Made by a program: the position numbers and the translations under genes. The notes beneath the pieces were generated by a model. It searched no databases and had not been told where the DNA came from. It saw only the letters and a list, made by a program, of their open reading frames with translations. Shown here piece by piece: positions 18,028-26,869 of a stretch of DNA of 64,000 bases; position 1 is the stretch's first letter, and every line of letters starts with the position of its first letter. Source of the stretch: Gammaproteobacteria bacterium (lineage in GTDB: Bacteria > Pseudomonadota > Gammaproteobacteria > SZUA-152); the NCBI GenBank assembly GCA_029882975.1, contig JAOUJW010000021.1, positions 1 to 64,000 of the forward strand, given 5' to 3'.

Positions 18028-18417
18028 ATGAATCCGTTTCGACTTTGTCTACTCGCGCTGGTCCTGGTTTTTGGGGCACCGGCATGCGTGGTAGATCCCA
18101 TTCCACGGCCACCGCTGCCGCATGAATTGCACGATTATCATTTTTATCCCAGTGTTGGGGTTTATTTCGATGTGGTGACCGGGTATTACCATTACCGTCG
18201 CGGTAATGTCTGGGTTCAGGTGGATGTATTACCGCCGGGCTTTGTTCTTAACTCACACGACCGGGTGATTTTGCAGCTGGGGCCGCATCCGCATAAGAGG
18301 TATGGTGAGCACCATAAGAAATACCGCAGTAAGCGTTACGATAAAGACCATGATGCCGATCGCAGGGAACGCGAAGAGAATAATCGAAGGCATAAGGAGC
18401 ATAAGCATCGGAGGTGA
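18028..18417 (+). CDS. Small exported His/Arg/Lys-rich protein, possible lipoprotein
   Basis: 129 residues from ATG 18028, which has a GAGG ribosome binding site 7 bases upstream. An upstream in-frame start at 17962 is unlikely because it lies inside the palindrome. Residues 1-19 form a signal sequence ending APAC, a marginal lipobox. The middle repeats aromatic and His motifs (HDYHFYPSVGVYFDVVTGYYHYR), and the last ~35 residues are extremely basic with alternating H, K, R, E and D. The family is not recognised; a metal- or polyanion-binding envelope role is a guess. Confidence 0.7.
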   Translation: MNPFRLCLLALVLVFGAPACVVDPIPRPPLPHELHDYHFYPSVGVYFDVVTGYYHYRRGNVWVQVDVLPPGFVLNSHDRVILQLGPHPHKRYGEHHKKYRSKRYDKDHDADRREREENNRRHKEHKHRR

Positions 18418-18433
18418 GACGCGTTATTGTTTT

Positions 18434-18648
18434 GGTTGGTTCTTTTAACGGTATCTGTTCTAGTTAACTGGATTGAATCTTTTTTACATATGGTTGCCGG
18501 GAACTCGCCCCGGCGGGCGAGGTACTTTTTTTGCTCGGCCAAAAAAAGTACCCAAAAAAAGCCGCCCGCCGGGGCGGGACCCGGCAAACATATTTAAAAA
18601 AGATTCAATCTAATTGACTAAAACTGATTTCGTTAAAAGAACCAAACC
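18434..18648. mobile_element. 215-bp palindromic element, MITE-like
   Basis: Imperfect inverted repeat with arms of about 100 bases. Matching blocks run outside to inside: GGTTCTTTTAACG (18438) against CGTTAAAAGAACC (18631); GATTGAATCTTTTTTA (18471) against its complement (18595-18610); TTGCCGGG (18494) against CCCGGCAA; CGCCCCGGCGGGCG against CGCCCGCCGGGGCG. The centre is GGTACTTTTTTT-loop-AAAAAAAGTACC. It fills the gap between two convergent genes and codes for nothing. Its form fits a miniature inverted-repeat element; as RNA it would fold into one long hairpin that could end transcription from both sides. Confidence 0.75.
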
Positions 18649-18656
18649 CAAAAAAG

Positions 18657-19250
18657 CTAACCCCCCCCAAAAAATCGCTCCCTCAATTTTCCCCACAAAT
18701 AAACTCCTAAGTAAACCACCCCCCCCCATATTGCCCCATACAAATGCGAATCCACGATCACCTTACCCCCGGCACTGGCCTCGGAGCCGGGCAGAGGACC
18801 GCTAAACTGCTCGTAAGCCAATTTGGCGCATACGGCCAGCAACAGCCCGGTACCGCCCCAGCGGGATTTCTCTATATCGGCTAAACAACCCAGTATAAAA
18901 AAGGTATGCAGAACGCCTGAGAGGCCGACATACCAATGCAGTTCCGGGTTGAGCCACAGCAACATTGCGCTGACGCCCAATGAACCCAGCAGAAATGCTA
19001 AGATCCAGACTCGATTGGGATAGTGGGCGCCAAACAAGGCCCAGATCAGGCCTAAGCCCAGCAAGTTCATGAATAAATGCGACCAGCCCAGGTGAGCTAA
19101 GTGAGCGCTGATCAGACGCCACCATTGACCGTCCAGAATCGCTTCACGGTCGTAACGTAGGCCCAGCTGCAGCTCTGAACCAATAGCCGCGATTAAGGTC
19201 ACAATCAACGCAAGGGTAATGGGAGTGATATAATATCTTACTGTTTGCAT
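18657..19250 (-). CDS. rrtA: Rhombosortase (rhomboid-family intramembrane serine protease)
   Basis: 197 residues, six hydrophobic helices. The catalytic dyad is visible as Ser111 in VGLSGVLH and His169 in DSHLYGA; SHLFMN near 57-62 matches the rhomboid oxyanion helix. The small size and motif spacing fit the rhombosortase subfamily, which cleaves GlyGly-CTERM tails of proteins exported by type II secretion. Two long G runs lie in the coding strand: nine G just after the catalytic His (18719-18727) and eight G in the last codons (18661-18668), giving a FFGGG end. Slippage in the nine-G tract would truncate the last helix. The gene is divergent from the gsp operon. Confidence 0.85.
   Translation of the reverse strand: MQTVRYYITPITLALIVTLIAAIGSELQLGLRYDREAILDGQWWRLISAHLAHLGWSHLFMNLLGLGLIWALFGAHYPNRVWILAFLLGSLGVSAMLLWLNPELHWYVGLSGVLHTFFILGCLADIEKSRWGGTGLLLAVCAKLAYEQFSGPLPGSEASAGGKVIVDSHLYGAIWGGVVYLGVYLWGKLRERFFGGG
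18661..18668. repeat. C8/G8 homopolymer at the rhombosortase 3' end
   Basis: Eight consecutive C on the plus strand, coding the terminal glycines of the minus-strand rhombosortase. Confidence 0.9.
18719..18727. repeat. C9/G9 homopolymer within the rhombosortase gene
   Basis: Nine consecutive C on the plus strand, about 65 bases before the 3' end of the minus-strand gene and shortly after the catalytic His codon. It is the longest G/C homopolymer I noticed in this window. Confidence 0.9.
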
Positions 19251-19514
19251 TCAACTGGTTTGATTAATATGAAATGTTGCCTGTTGGAACAGGATTTGCC
19301 GACAGTCTAACGTGTTTGTTTGTGCTGATATAGTGTTGGATGCTCGTTGCAAGTTGAGTGCGTATAAGGTGTGGTTTTGGGTTGAACCGTACTGGTTGTG
19401 AAATTGTTCCGTGGTTTGCCATTGCGCACACTGCTATGATGGCGAGCGGAGTGCCGCCTGAATCGTGAAATATAACTAATTGAAAAACAATATAATTTGG
19501 AGAGTGATGTGAAC

Positions 19515-19964
19515 ATGCAAAAACCCATTGGAAATTCAAAGCTGCGGTTGTCGCAGGGTTTTACTTTGATTGAAGTCATGGTGGTGGTCATTATCCTGGG
19601 GATTTTGGCAGCCATTGTAGTGCCCAAAGTCATGGACCGCCCCGACGAAGCGCGTCGAGTTAAGGCACAACAGGATATTCGGGCCATTGAAAGTGCTTTA
19701 AAAATGTACAAATTGGATAATTTTGTCTATCCCTCAGCGGACCAAGGGCTGCAAGCGTTGGTACAAAAACCCGGCGGGACTCCGGAGCCCAAAAACTGGA
19801 AACAATATATGGATCGCCTTCCCAAAGATCCCTGGGGTGGTCAATATCAGTATTCTGATCAGGGTGTTAAAGGCGAAATCGATATTTTCTCCTACGGTGC
19901 TGACGGGCAGCAGGGTGGCGAAGGGCCCAATGCCGATGTCGGTAATTGGGATCTGAATTCCTGA
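19515..19964 (+). CDS. gspG: Type II secretion major pseudopilin GspG
   Basis: 149 residues from ATG 19515 (upstream TTG 19497 and GTG 19509 are less likely; GGAG at 19499-19502 serves this region). Class III prepilin signal: cleavage after G15, mature N terminus FTLIE with Glu at +5 and a hydrophobic helix to about residue 38. The C-terminal part has the Asp-rich calcium loop and DPWGGQYQY typical of GspG. It is the main subunit of the secretion pseudopilus. It begins a tightly packed gspGHIJKLMN run. Confidence 0.96.
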   Translation: MQKPIGNSKLRLSQGFTLIEVMVVVIILGILAAIVVPKVMDRPDEARRVKAQQDIRAIESALKMYKLDNFVYPSADQGLQALVQKPGGTPEPKNWKQYMDRLPKDPWGGQYQYSDQGVKGEIDIFSYGADGQQGGEGPNADVGNWDLNS

Positions 19965-20005
19965 TCAAGCCGCCGTCATCCGCTGGTGACGTACGCCATC
20001 CTTGT

Positions 20006-20644
20006 ATGAACAGACCAGTCTCCAAACTCAGGTGCTATGATTTTAAGGGCCATGGTTTTATAAGTCATGGTTTTATAAGTCATGGTTTTATAAGTCATGG
20101 TTTTACGAGCCATGGTTCCAAAAATCCTTTTAAGAGTTACAGCGTTAAGAACCGCGGTTTTACGCTTATCGAAATGTTGGTGGTGGTTCTGGTTATCAGC
20201 ATTATTATCACCTTTGCCAGTTTATCCGTGGGGCAACACGGCGACCGTACTGTCGAAGAGGAGGCCAAGCGTATTTACTATTTGTTGGGTCTCGCCAGTG
20301 AGGAAGCGGTGTTGCAAGGCAGTTCCATGGCGATGTTGATTCGCAAGAGCGGTTATGAGTTCGCCAAAATCGAAGGCGATAAACTGGTGCCCATTAAGGA
20401 CTCGGTGTTTCGAAAACGTGATTTTCCCGATGAGTTGCGCTTGGAACTGGAGTATCAGGGGGAACCGGCCTCCTTTGAGGACGATAAAAACCCGCCTCGG
20501 GTTTATGTTTTTTCCAGCGGTGAAATGACCGAGTTTACGCTGAAATTGAAGTTTTTTGATACCGAGCCCTATACGGTACGGGCTAACTTTTTGGGGCAAG
20601 TGCGTTTGGTTGCCCCCGGAGCTGAGGACGGTTCCGATGTCTAG
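20006..20644 (+). CDS. gspH: Type II secretion minor pseudopilin GspH with repeat-expanded leader
   Basis: 212 residues from ATG 20006, about 40 bases after gspG. The prepilin site is NRG|FTLIE near residue 51, so the leader is about 51 residues, far longer than the usual 6-15. The leader contains tandem HGFIS units coded by 15-bp repeats (20051-20110). No ATG, GTG or TTG in frame lies between 20006 and the cleavage site, so the long leader is forced unless translation begins further upstream at TTG 19946. The mature part is a normal GspH with hydrophobic helix and beta region. Stop overlaps gspI by 8 bases. Confidence 0.9.
   Translation: MNRPVSKLRCYDFKGHGFISHGFISHGFISHGFTSHGSKNPFKSYSVKNRGFTLIEMLVVVLVISIIITFASLSVGQHGDRTVEEEAKRIYYLLGLASEEAVLQGSSMAMLIRKSGYEFAKIEGDKLVPIKDSVFRKRDFPDELRLELEYQGEPASFEDDKNPPRVYVFSSGEMTEFTLKLKFFDTEPYTVRANFLGQVRLVAPGAEDGSDV
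20051..20119. repeat. 15-bp tandem repeats in the gspH leader
   Basis: CATGGTTTTATAAGT occurs three times exactly (20051, 20066, 20081), then a diverged copy CATGGTTTTACGAGC (20096) and a partial copy (20111); the 15 bases before 20051 look like another decayed copy. Frame is preserved by unit length. Confidence 0.9.
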
Positions 20645-21023
20645 AATTTCACAGCAAAGGCGGAGCAAGGGATTTACTTTGGTTGAGGTGCTTATCGCCT
20701 TGACTATTATCGCCGTTGCCTTAGCCGCGATAATCACCACCGTGTCCGCCACAGTGCGTAATTATGGATTTTTGCAGGAAAAAACCTTTGCCCATTGGGT
20801 GGCGATGAACAAAATGGCGGAAATACAGATGATGCGTCAGTGGCCTTCGCCGCGCTCTACCCGGGGTAGTATGGTGATGGCTGAGCATGAATGGTTTTGG
20901 GAAATGGATGTGCAAAACACGGAAGATAAAACCGTTCGAAAAGTGATAATCCGCGTCAAACTCAAAGAGGATGATGAAAACAGTGTCACCAGCCTGACCG
21001 GGTTTGTGGGGCGGCCGACATGA
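20637..21023 (+). CDS. gspI: Type II secretion minor pseudopilin GspI
   Basis: 128 residues from ATG 20637, overlapping the gspH stop by 8 bases. Prepilin signal MSRISQQRRSKG|FTLVE, Glu at +5, then a hydrophobic helix. GspI nucleates the tip complex of the pseudopilus with GspJ and GspK. It overlaps gspJ by 4 bases (ATGA). Confidence 0.94.
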   Translation: MSRISQQRRSKGFTLVEVLIALTIIAVALAAIITTVSATVRNYGFLQEKTFAHWVAMNKMAEIQMMRQWPSPRSTRGSMVMAEHEWFWEMDVQNTEDKTVRKVIIRVKLKEDDENSVTSLTGFVGRPT

Positions 21024-21676
21024 GTCTGGGTGAAGATTTCGGGAAATCTCTCAACAGTAATCGCGGTTTCACTTTGTTGGAGCTGCTTATTGCCGTCATG
21101 ATTTTTTCGCTCATGGCGGCAATGGCCTATGCCGGATTGAATAATGTCTTGGATCAGAGCCAGCGTACGCAGGAGTTTGCAGAACGGCTGACCCGCCTGC
21201 AGAGCGCATTTACCTGGTTGGGTCGGGATATTGAACAAACCATCGATCGGGGCATTCGCGACGAGTTGAGTGTTGAGGCCGATGCCTTAGTAGGGAATCA
21301 GCTGGGAGAGTACCTGTTGAGCTTGACTCGAACCGGTTGGCTAAATCCCAATCCCAACGCCACTCCCAGAAGCAGTATGCAACGAGTGGCCTATACCCTC
21401 AAGGATGAGCAGCTAATACGCAGTATTTGGTATGTCCTGGATAGAACTCAGGATAGCGAGCGCTATGACATGGTGTTGCTGGAAGATGTGAAATCTCTGG
21501 AATTTCGCTACTTGGATAGCAAACAGAAATGGCATAGCTCCTGGCCTCCGGATACGGCCATTAATCCGCAAACCGGAGCAAAAATGCCCTGGACTGCACC
21601 GGCTGGGGTAGCGGTGCAATTGGAAACCAAGAGTTTCGGTAAGATGGAGCGCTGGTTTCGGGTTCCCGGTGCATGA
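21020..21676 (+). CDS. gspJ: Type II secretion minor pseudopilin GspJ
   Basis: 218 residues. Prepilin site NSNRG|FTLLE near residue 16, hydrophobic helix, then a beta-rich domain. It is part of the I-J-K tip complex. Start and stop both overlap neighbouring genes by 4 bases, so the operon is translationally coupled. Confidence 0.94.
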   Translation: MSLGEDFGKSLNSNRGFTLLELLIAVMIFSLMAAMAYAGLNNVLDQSQRTQEFAERLTRLQSAFTWLGRDIEQTIDRGIRDELSVEADALVGNQLGEYLLSLTRTGWLNPNPNATPRSSMQRVAYTLKDEQLIRSIWYVLDRTQDSERYDMVLLEDVKSLEFRYLDSKQKWHSSWPPDTAINPQTGAKMPWTAPAGVAVQLETKSFGKMERWFRVPGA

Positions 21677-22758
21677 TGGGAAAATCAATTCGCCTGCGGC
21701 AGCAGGGAGTGGCTTTGATTACCGCCATTTTGGTGGTGGCCCTGGCTACTATTGCGGCCGTAGCGATTCACAACAAACAACAACTCAATATGCGCCGTAC
21801 GGAGAACTTGGTACACGCAGACCAGGCTTATCTGTATACCCTGGGGGGCGAACAATGGGCGTCCCAATTTTTGTTGAAGGACACGGATATGCAAGTGGAC
21901 CATGGAGCGGAAGACTGGGCCACACCTTTGCCACCCATTCCGGTTGAAGGTGGCAGCATTAGCGGTTTTATAACCGACGCCAGTTCCGGTTTTCCCATAA
22001 ATACTTTGGTGGATGCCACCGGTGCGAAGTCGCCATTTCATGTAAAAGTATTTCAGCAGTTATCGGAACAGATTTTTGAAAACAATCCCGGCGTGGCTAA
22101 CCTGCTGGTGGATTGGTTGGATAATAACAGTGATGTAACACTGGGTGTGGGAGGTAACGGTGCTGAGGATACGGATTATCAGAACTTGCAACGTCATCCA
22201 TTTCGAGCCGCTAACCGGCCGGTGAGCAGTGTCAGTGAATTAATGTTGATTTTGCGCATGTCCGAAGATGCGGCTAATCTCCGTAATGACTATGCCGCAA
22301 TGTTTCCCAAGTCCGGCCCGCCACTGGTGAATGCTCTGCCTGGAGATGCAACGATTAACATAAACTCTGCCAGTCAAGTGCTGCTGACCAGTATGGTGCT
22401 GGCTGTGACGGATGTGGACCAAACCATGGCGCAGGATATTGTAGCCAAAGTAATTACGAAAAGAGATGAGGAAGCAAAAGATTTCAAAGGCTTGAAGGAT
22501 CTTACGGTGCTTCTGGACGAGTTGAACGGGCAATTGCAAAATAAGCTGAAAAACCCTGATACCAATCCCACTGGCGCATTACAGGATGTCCATAAACAGG
22601 ATATCGAAGCCTTAAAGAAGCTATTGAGTACAGGCAGCAAGTACTATCTGGTACAATCTCAGGCAAAAATCGGTCGGATGGAAATGACCTTGATGAGCCT
22701 GGTCAAACGGGATCAAAATAAAGTTACCACCTTACGTCGTGGTTTGGGAACTCTGTAA
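21673..22758 (+). CDS. gspK: Type II secretion tip pseudopilin GspK
   Basis: 361 residues, the large minor pseudopilin. The cleavage site RQQG|VALIT lacks the +5 glutamate, which is the GspK hallmark and places it at the pilus tip. A large alpha-helical insert follows (residues ~100-320). Two adjacent ATG codons (21673, 21676) could start it. The gene directly abuts gspL. Confidence 0.94.
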   Translation: MMGKSIRLRQQGVALITAILVVALATIAAVAIHNKQQLNMRRTENLVHADQAYLYTLGGEQWASQFLLKDTDMQVDHGAEDWATPLPPIPVEGGSISGFITDASSGFPINTLVDATGAKSPFHVKVFQQLSEQIFENNPGVANLLVDWLDNNSDVTLGVGGNGAEDTDYQNLQRHPFRAANRPVSSVSELMLILRMSEDAANLRNDYAAMFPKSGPPLVNALPGDATININSASQVLLTSMVLAVTDVDQTMAQDIVAKVITKRDEEAKDFKGLKDLTVLLDELNGQLQNKLKNPDTNPTGALQDVHKQDIEALKKLLSTGSKYYLVQSQAKIGRMEMTLMSLVKRDQNKVTTLRRGLGTL

Positions 22759-24129
22759 ATGAAACGCAAGATTTTCATAAAAATACCTTCTAATTTTGCT
22801 GCCGAGGGTCAGAGCCGTCTGGCCTGGGTGGTACAGGAACCGGGGCAAATGCCCGGACCGCTGTTTTATGGTGATGCGGCCACGGCGTCCAATCATGCCA
22901 CTGCTTGTAAGGTCATTGTGCTGGTGTCAGGGTTTGATATTCTACTCACGGATGTGGCTTTACCCGTGATGAACAAGCAACGCTTGACCAAAGCATTGCC
23001 CTTTGCAATGGAAGAGCAGTTGGTAAGCGATCTGGACTTGCTGCATTTTGCCACCGGCCGACGTACTGCGACTGGAACGATTTCGTGCGCCGTTTTGGAG
23101 CGCACTGTACTGGAGAGCTGGTTACGGAAGTTCAAGCAAGCCGGGTTGCATCCGGATGTGATTTGCAGCGAGGCGGAACTGTTGCCTTATGAGGAAGGTA
23201 ACTGGAGTGTGGTGGCGGACACAGGGGATTTGGGGGAGCTCAGAATATCATTGCGCTTGGATGAACAAAAAGCGTTGACGCTGGATCTGGAAAACCTGCC
23301 TCATTTTCTTGCCGGGCAGTACGAAGCCTTAGATGACGAACAACGACCCGAAAAGCTCAGTTTGGTTTTAACTGAGGACCAATCCAACCGTCAAACCTTG
23401 ATTAGTCTGGATGACGCCATTTTGGTGGATGGATCGGAACCTACGATCGATCAGCCCGCGGGGGTTCATAACGGTAACGCTATTGCCCAGGAAGTGTTGC
23501 AAGAGCTAAAAGAATTTTGTAAAAAACACGATATCGCCTTTGATTTTACTCCCAGTGAGCAATCGCATCTTTCTGTATTGGCGCAACAGTATGAGGATGG
23601 CCGTGTTACCAATTTACTCCAAGGGGAGTACAGCCGTAGTGAGCAATTGGGCAAAATGCTGCGTCCCTGGCGCGCCGCCGCAGCGGTGCTGGCAGCTTGG
23701 ATGTTATTGCAGAGCGGCTTGTTTGTCAGCGAGTATCGACAGTTGGCCAGTGAGGAGCAGGAACTGAGAAATCAGATTACGCAGGTTTTTAAACAAGCTT
23801 TTCCCGAAACGAGATCTATCGTAGATCCCAAGTTACAAATGGAAAAAGGCTTGCGTCAATTACAACAGGGCAGTGTCACTAACGTCAGTCTGTTTTCCTT
23901 GTTGTCCCAGGCCGGCAAGATTTTCAATGAGACTCAGTCGGTCACATTAAACAGCATACGTTTTGACGGCGGTAAACTGGATGTGGATATTCACATCGCC
24001 GATTTGGAGTCCCTGGATAAATTGAAAGCCCGGCTGATTAATGAAGCAAAACTGGAAGTGGACATCGTCTCTGCATCATCGCGGGACCAGAAAGTGGAAA
24101 GCCGTTTACAATTAAAACAAAGTTCATAG
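22759..24129 (+). CDS. gspL: Type II secretion inner-membrane platform protein GspL
   Basis: 456 residues. The first ~290 residues are the cytoplasmic actin-like domain that binds the GspE ATPase; a single transmembrane helix follows at about 305-325 (AAAAVLAAWMLLQSGLFV), then a periplasmic ferredoxin-like domain that pairs with GspM. It starts on the base after the gspK stop. gspE itself is not in this window. Confidence 0.93.
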   Translation: MKRKIFIKIPSNFAAEGQSRLAWVVQEPGQMPGPLFYGDAATASNHATACKVIVLVSGFDILLTDVALPVMNKQRLTKALPFAMEEQLVSDLDLLHFATGRRTATGTISCAVLERTVLESWLRKFKQAGLHPDVICSEAELLPYEEGNWSVVADTGDLGELRISLRLDEQKALTLDLENLPHFLAGQYEALDDEQRPEKLSLVLTEDQSNRQTLISLDDAILVDGSEPTIDQPAGVHNGNAIAQEVLQELKEFCKKHDIAFDFTPSEQSHLSVLAQQYEDGRVTNLLQGEYSRSEQLGKMLRPWRAAAAVLAAWMLLQSGLFVSEYRQLASEEQELRNQITQVFKQAFPETRSIVDPKLQMEKGLRQLQQGSVTNVSLFSLLSQAGKIFNETQSVTLNSIRFDGGKLDVDIHIADLESLDKLKARLINEAKLEVDIVSASSRDQKVESRLQLKQSS

Positions 24130-24164
24130 CGGTCTAAAAAAGTATTTAACGGTCGGAATGAGTC

Positions 24165-24677
24165 ATGGATCAATACATCGAACAGATTACCCAGTGGTTT
24201 AACAGCAAAGAGCAAAGGGAACGGCAAATTCTTGTTGGCGGCGTCGTCAGTGTGGTGTTGTTGCTCCTGTATGCTATGGTGTGGGATCCCATTGTGGGTG
24301 GTAAAGCGAAGTTGGAACAACAAGCCGAGCAAATGCGTCGGGACCTCACCTGGATGCAGGAACAGGCATCCAAAGTCAGAGTGCTCAAGGCCGGTAGCGC
24401 GCCGCTTGGGCGGATACAACCGGGCCAGTCTTTGCTGGGAATCATCGACCGTAGCGCCAAATCCAGTCAACTGGGCAACTCCGTTAAACGGGTAAAGCCT
24501 GACGGTGAGAACAAAGCCAGGGTGTGGTTGGAGAATGCCAATTTCAACGACGTAATTCGCTGGGCGGAAAGTTTGAAGCGCAGCTACAACGTGGAAATTG
24601 AGTCGGTTTCAATTGAAAAAGAAGAACAAGCGGGCTTAATATCAGCCCGATTTGTATTCCAGGCAGCAACGCAATAG
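24165..24677 (+). CDS. gspM: Type II secretion platform protein GspM
   Basis: 170 residues: a short cytoplasmic N terminus, a transmembrane helix at about 24-43, and a periplasmic coiled-coil plus ferredoxin-like domain. It stabilises GspL and contacts the pseudopilus. Located 35 bases after gspL and 7 bases before gspN. Confidence 0.92.
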   Translation: MDQYIEQITQWFNSKEQRERQILVGGVVSVVLLLLYAMVWDPIVGGKAKLEQQAEQMRRDLTWMQEQASKVRVLKAGSAPLGRIQPGQSLLGIIDRSAKSSQLGNSVKRVKPDGENKARVWLENANFNDVIRWAESLKRSYNVEIESVSIEKEEQAGLISARFVFQAATQ

Positions 24678-24684
24678 GACTTGG

Positions 24685-25455
24685 ATGAAAACGTACAAAT
24701 ATATCATTATCGGGGTGGTGAGTTTTTTCTTTTTTGTCATCGCCGGTTTGCCTGCCGGCACCGCATACGGTTATTGGAAGGAATATCTAGGTAAATCCGT
24801 ACCCGTTGAATTACAGGATGTACACGGCAGTTTGTGGAACGGAAAAGCCGGGCAAGTCAGAATACAACGGGTACAGTTGCAGCGGGTGCAATGGGATTTT
24901 TCCTTTTTTAGTCTGTTAACGGGTAAGTTGAAACTGTATCTGGATTTTGGTTTAAAGGAAGGGCAGGGCAAAGGCGCCATTGCCAAAAGCCTGTTTGGGG
25001 GGGTTTCTCTGCAGGATGTTCAAGCAGGTTTATACCTAAAAGACGTGGCTCCCATGTTGGGTTTGCAATCCTTGAGCCCTGCAGGTGTTGTGCGGCTCAA
25101 TCTGCAAGAGTTGCAAATCGAAGACGGTTTTATTGTCTCCGCCGAAGGTAATGCTATTTGGCAGAATGCGGAGATTGCCCTATTTAAACCGCTGCAATTG
25201 GGTACCTTGGAAATTGAAGTCAAGCCCGATGAAAATGGCATCAAAGGTGTGCTCAGTGATAAAGGCGGTCCCTTAGAGGCTCAGGGATTGCTTAATCTTG
25301 ATACCGAAGGTAAGTACAATCTTAATGGCAGTGTTCGTGTGCGTGACCCGTTGAAAACGGATTTGAATTCCGCCATCAATGCCATGGGCCGTCCGGGGGC
25401 CGATGGAAAAATTCCGCTGAAGTATTCGGGAAAGATGCAGGCCTTGCCATTGTAA
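24685..25455 (+). CDS. gspN: Type II secretion protein GspN
   Basis: 256 residues from ATG 24685, which has AGGA 5 bases upstream; an in-frame ATG at 24652 would overlap gspM. One N-terminal transmembrane helix (about 7-28), then a long beta-rich periplasmic domain typical of GspN. Its role in secretion is accessory and poorly known. It ends the gsp run; gspC, D, E and F must be elsewhere. Confidence 0.9.
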   Translation: MKTYKYIIIGVVSFFFFVIAGLPAGTAYGYWKEYLGKSVPVELQDVHGSLWNGKAGQVRIQRVQLQRVQWDFSFFSLLTGKLKLYLDFGLKEGQGKGAIAKSLFGGVSLQDVQAGLYLKDVAPMLGLQSLSPAGVVRLNLQELQIEDGFIVSAEGNAIWQNAEIALFKPLQLGTLEIEVKPDENGIKGVLSDKGGPLEAQGLLNLDTEGKYNLNGSVRVRDPLKTDLNSAINAMGRPGADGKIPLKYSGKMQALPL

Positions 25456-25612
25456 TTCATGTTGAGGTCTGGTTTTAGAGGCAAAAGAACTCGGCCCGAT
25501 CATGATAAAATAAAATAAAAACAATAAATTACACTCCCCCATACCCGTCTATTCAATAAAATGCTAATATACATCCTCCTGAAATAATTATTATCAACCA
25601 GTTGGAGTTCAC

Positions 25613-26869
25613 ATGGCCTTCGATAAAATCAAAATCCCTACCGATGGTGAAAAAATAAGCGTTAACGCGGATCATTCTTTAAGTGTTCCCGCCCGTCCCA
25701 TTATTCCTTTTATTGAGGGTGACGGTATCGGTGTGGATGTGACTCCGGCGATGCGTACGGTTGTGGATGCTGCTGTTGAGAAGGCCTATGGTAGCGAACG
25801 TGCTATCGCTTGGATGGAAGTGTATGCCGGCGAAAAAGCAGTGAAGACTTATGGCGGCGATACCTGGTTGCCCGAAGAAACGCTGGAAGCTGTTAAGGAT
25901 TATGCCGTATCCATTAAAGGCCCTCTGACCACTCCGGTAGGTGGCGGTATGCGGTCTTTAAACGTGGCGCTGCGTCAACTTTTAGACTTGTATGTGTGTC
26001 TTCGACCGGTGCGTTATTATGACGGTACCCCTACCCCCGTTAAAGAGCCGGAAAAGACCGACATGGTTATATTTCGTGAGAACTCAGAAGACATTTATGC
26101 AGGTATTGAGTGGGCGGCCGGTACTCCTGAGGTGCAAAGGGTTATTCAGTTTCTGCAGGATGAAATGGGTGTGGACAAGATACGTTTTCCCGAGACTTCC
26201 GGTATCGGAATCAAGCCCGTCTCGCGCGAGGGCACGGAACGTCTGGTTCGTAAAGCCATTCAATATGCCATAGACAATGATCGTTCCTCCGTCACTTTGG
26301 TGCACAAAGGTAACATTATGAAGTTTACCGAAGGGGCATTTAAGAATTACGGTTATGAATTGGCGAAGAAAGAGTTTAATGCGGTAGAGATTGATGGTGG
26401 TCCTTGGTGTCGTTTTAAAAATCCGAAAACGGGCAATGAAATTGTGATCAAGGATGTTATCGCGGATGCGTTTTTACAGCAGATTTTATTACGTCCAGAC
26501 GAGTACAGTGTGGTCGCTACCTTGAATTTGAACGGCGACTATATTTCGGATGCCTTGGCAGCCCAAGTAGGTGGCATTGGCATTGCTCCCGGTGCTAATC
26601 TGTCTGATACGGTAGCCATGTTCGAAGCCACTCATGGCACGGCTCCCAAGTACGCCGGTCAGGATAAGGTCAATCCCGGTTCGGTCATTTTATCAGCAGA
26701 AATGATGTTGCGACACCTGGGGTGGATAGAAGCGGCCGATTTGATTGTCAAAGGTTTGTCAGGCGCCATATCCGCCAAAACAGTGACATATGATCTTGAG
26801 CGTTTAATGAGCGGTGCTACCCTGGTGAGTTGCTCAGGATTTGCCAAGGCGATTATTGATAATATGTAG
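25613..26869 (+). CDS. icd: Isocitrate dehydrogenase, NADP-dependent
   Basis: 418 residues, full length. Substrate-binding residues lie in RSLNVALRQ (S115, N117, R121) and R131; S115 matches the serine phosphorylated by AceK in E. coli. HGTAPKYAG near residue 343 carries the Lys-Tyr pair of NADP-type enzymes. It converts isocitrate to 2-oxoglutarate in the TCA cycle. TTGGAG precedes the start. It stands alone between gspN and clpS. Confidence 0.97.
   Translation: MAFDKIKIPTDGEKISVNADHSLSVPARPIIPFIEGDGIGVDVTPAMRTVVDAAVEKAYGSERAIAWMEVYAGEKAVKTYGGDTWLPEETLEAVKDYAVSIKGPLTTPVGGGMRSLNVALRQLLDLYVCLRPVRYYDGTPTPVKEPEKTDMVIFRENSEDIYAGIEWAAGTPEVQRVIQFLQDEMGVDKIRFPETSGIGIKPVSREGTERLVRKAIQYAIDNDRSSVTLVHKGNIMKFTEGAFKNYGYELAKKEFNAVEIDGGPWCRFKNPKTGNEIVIKDVIADAFLQQILLRPDEYSVVATLNLNGDYISDALAAQVGGIGIAPGANLSDTVAMFEATHGTAPKYAGQDKVNPGSVILSAEMMLRHLGWIEAADLIVKGLSGAISAKTVTYDLERLMSGATLVSCSGFAKAIIDNM

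Noticed and set aside
19491-19496. TATAAT just before gspG
   Set aside because: It would place the transcript start inside the ribosome binding site and has no -35; treated as chance.
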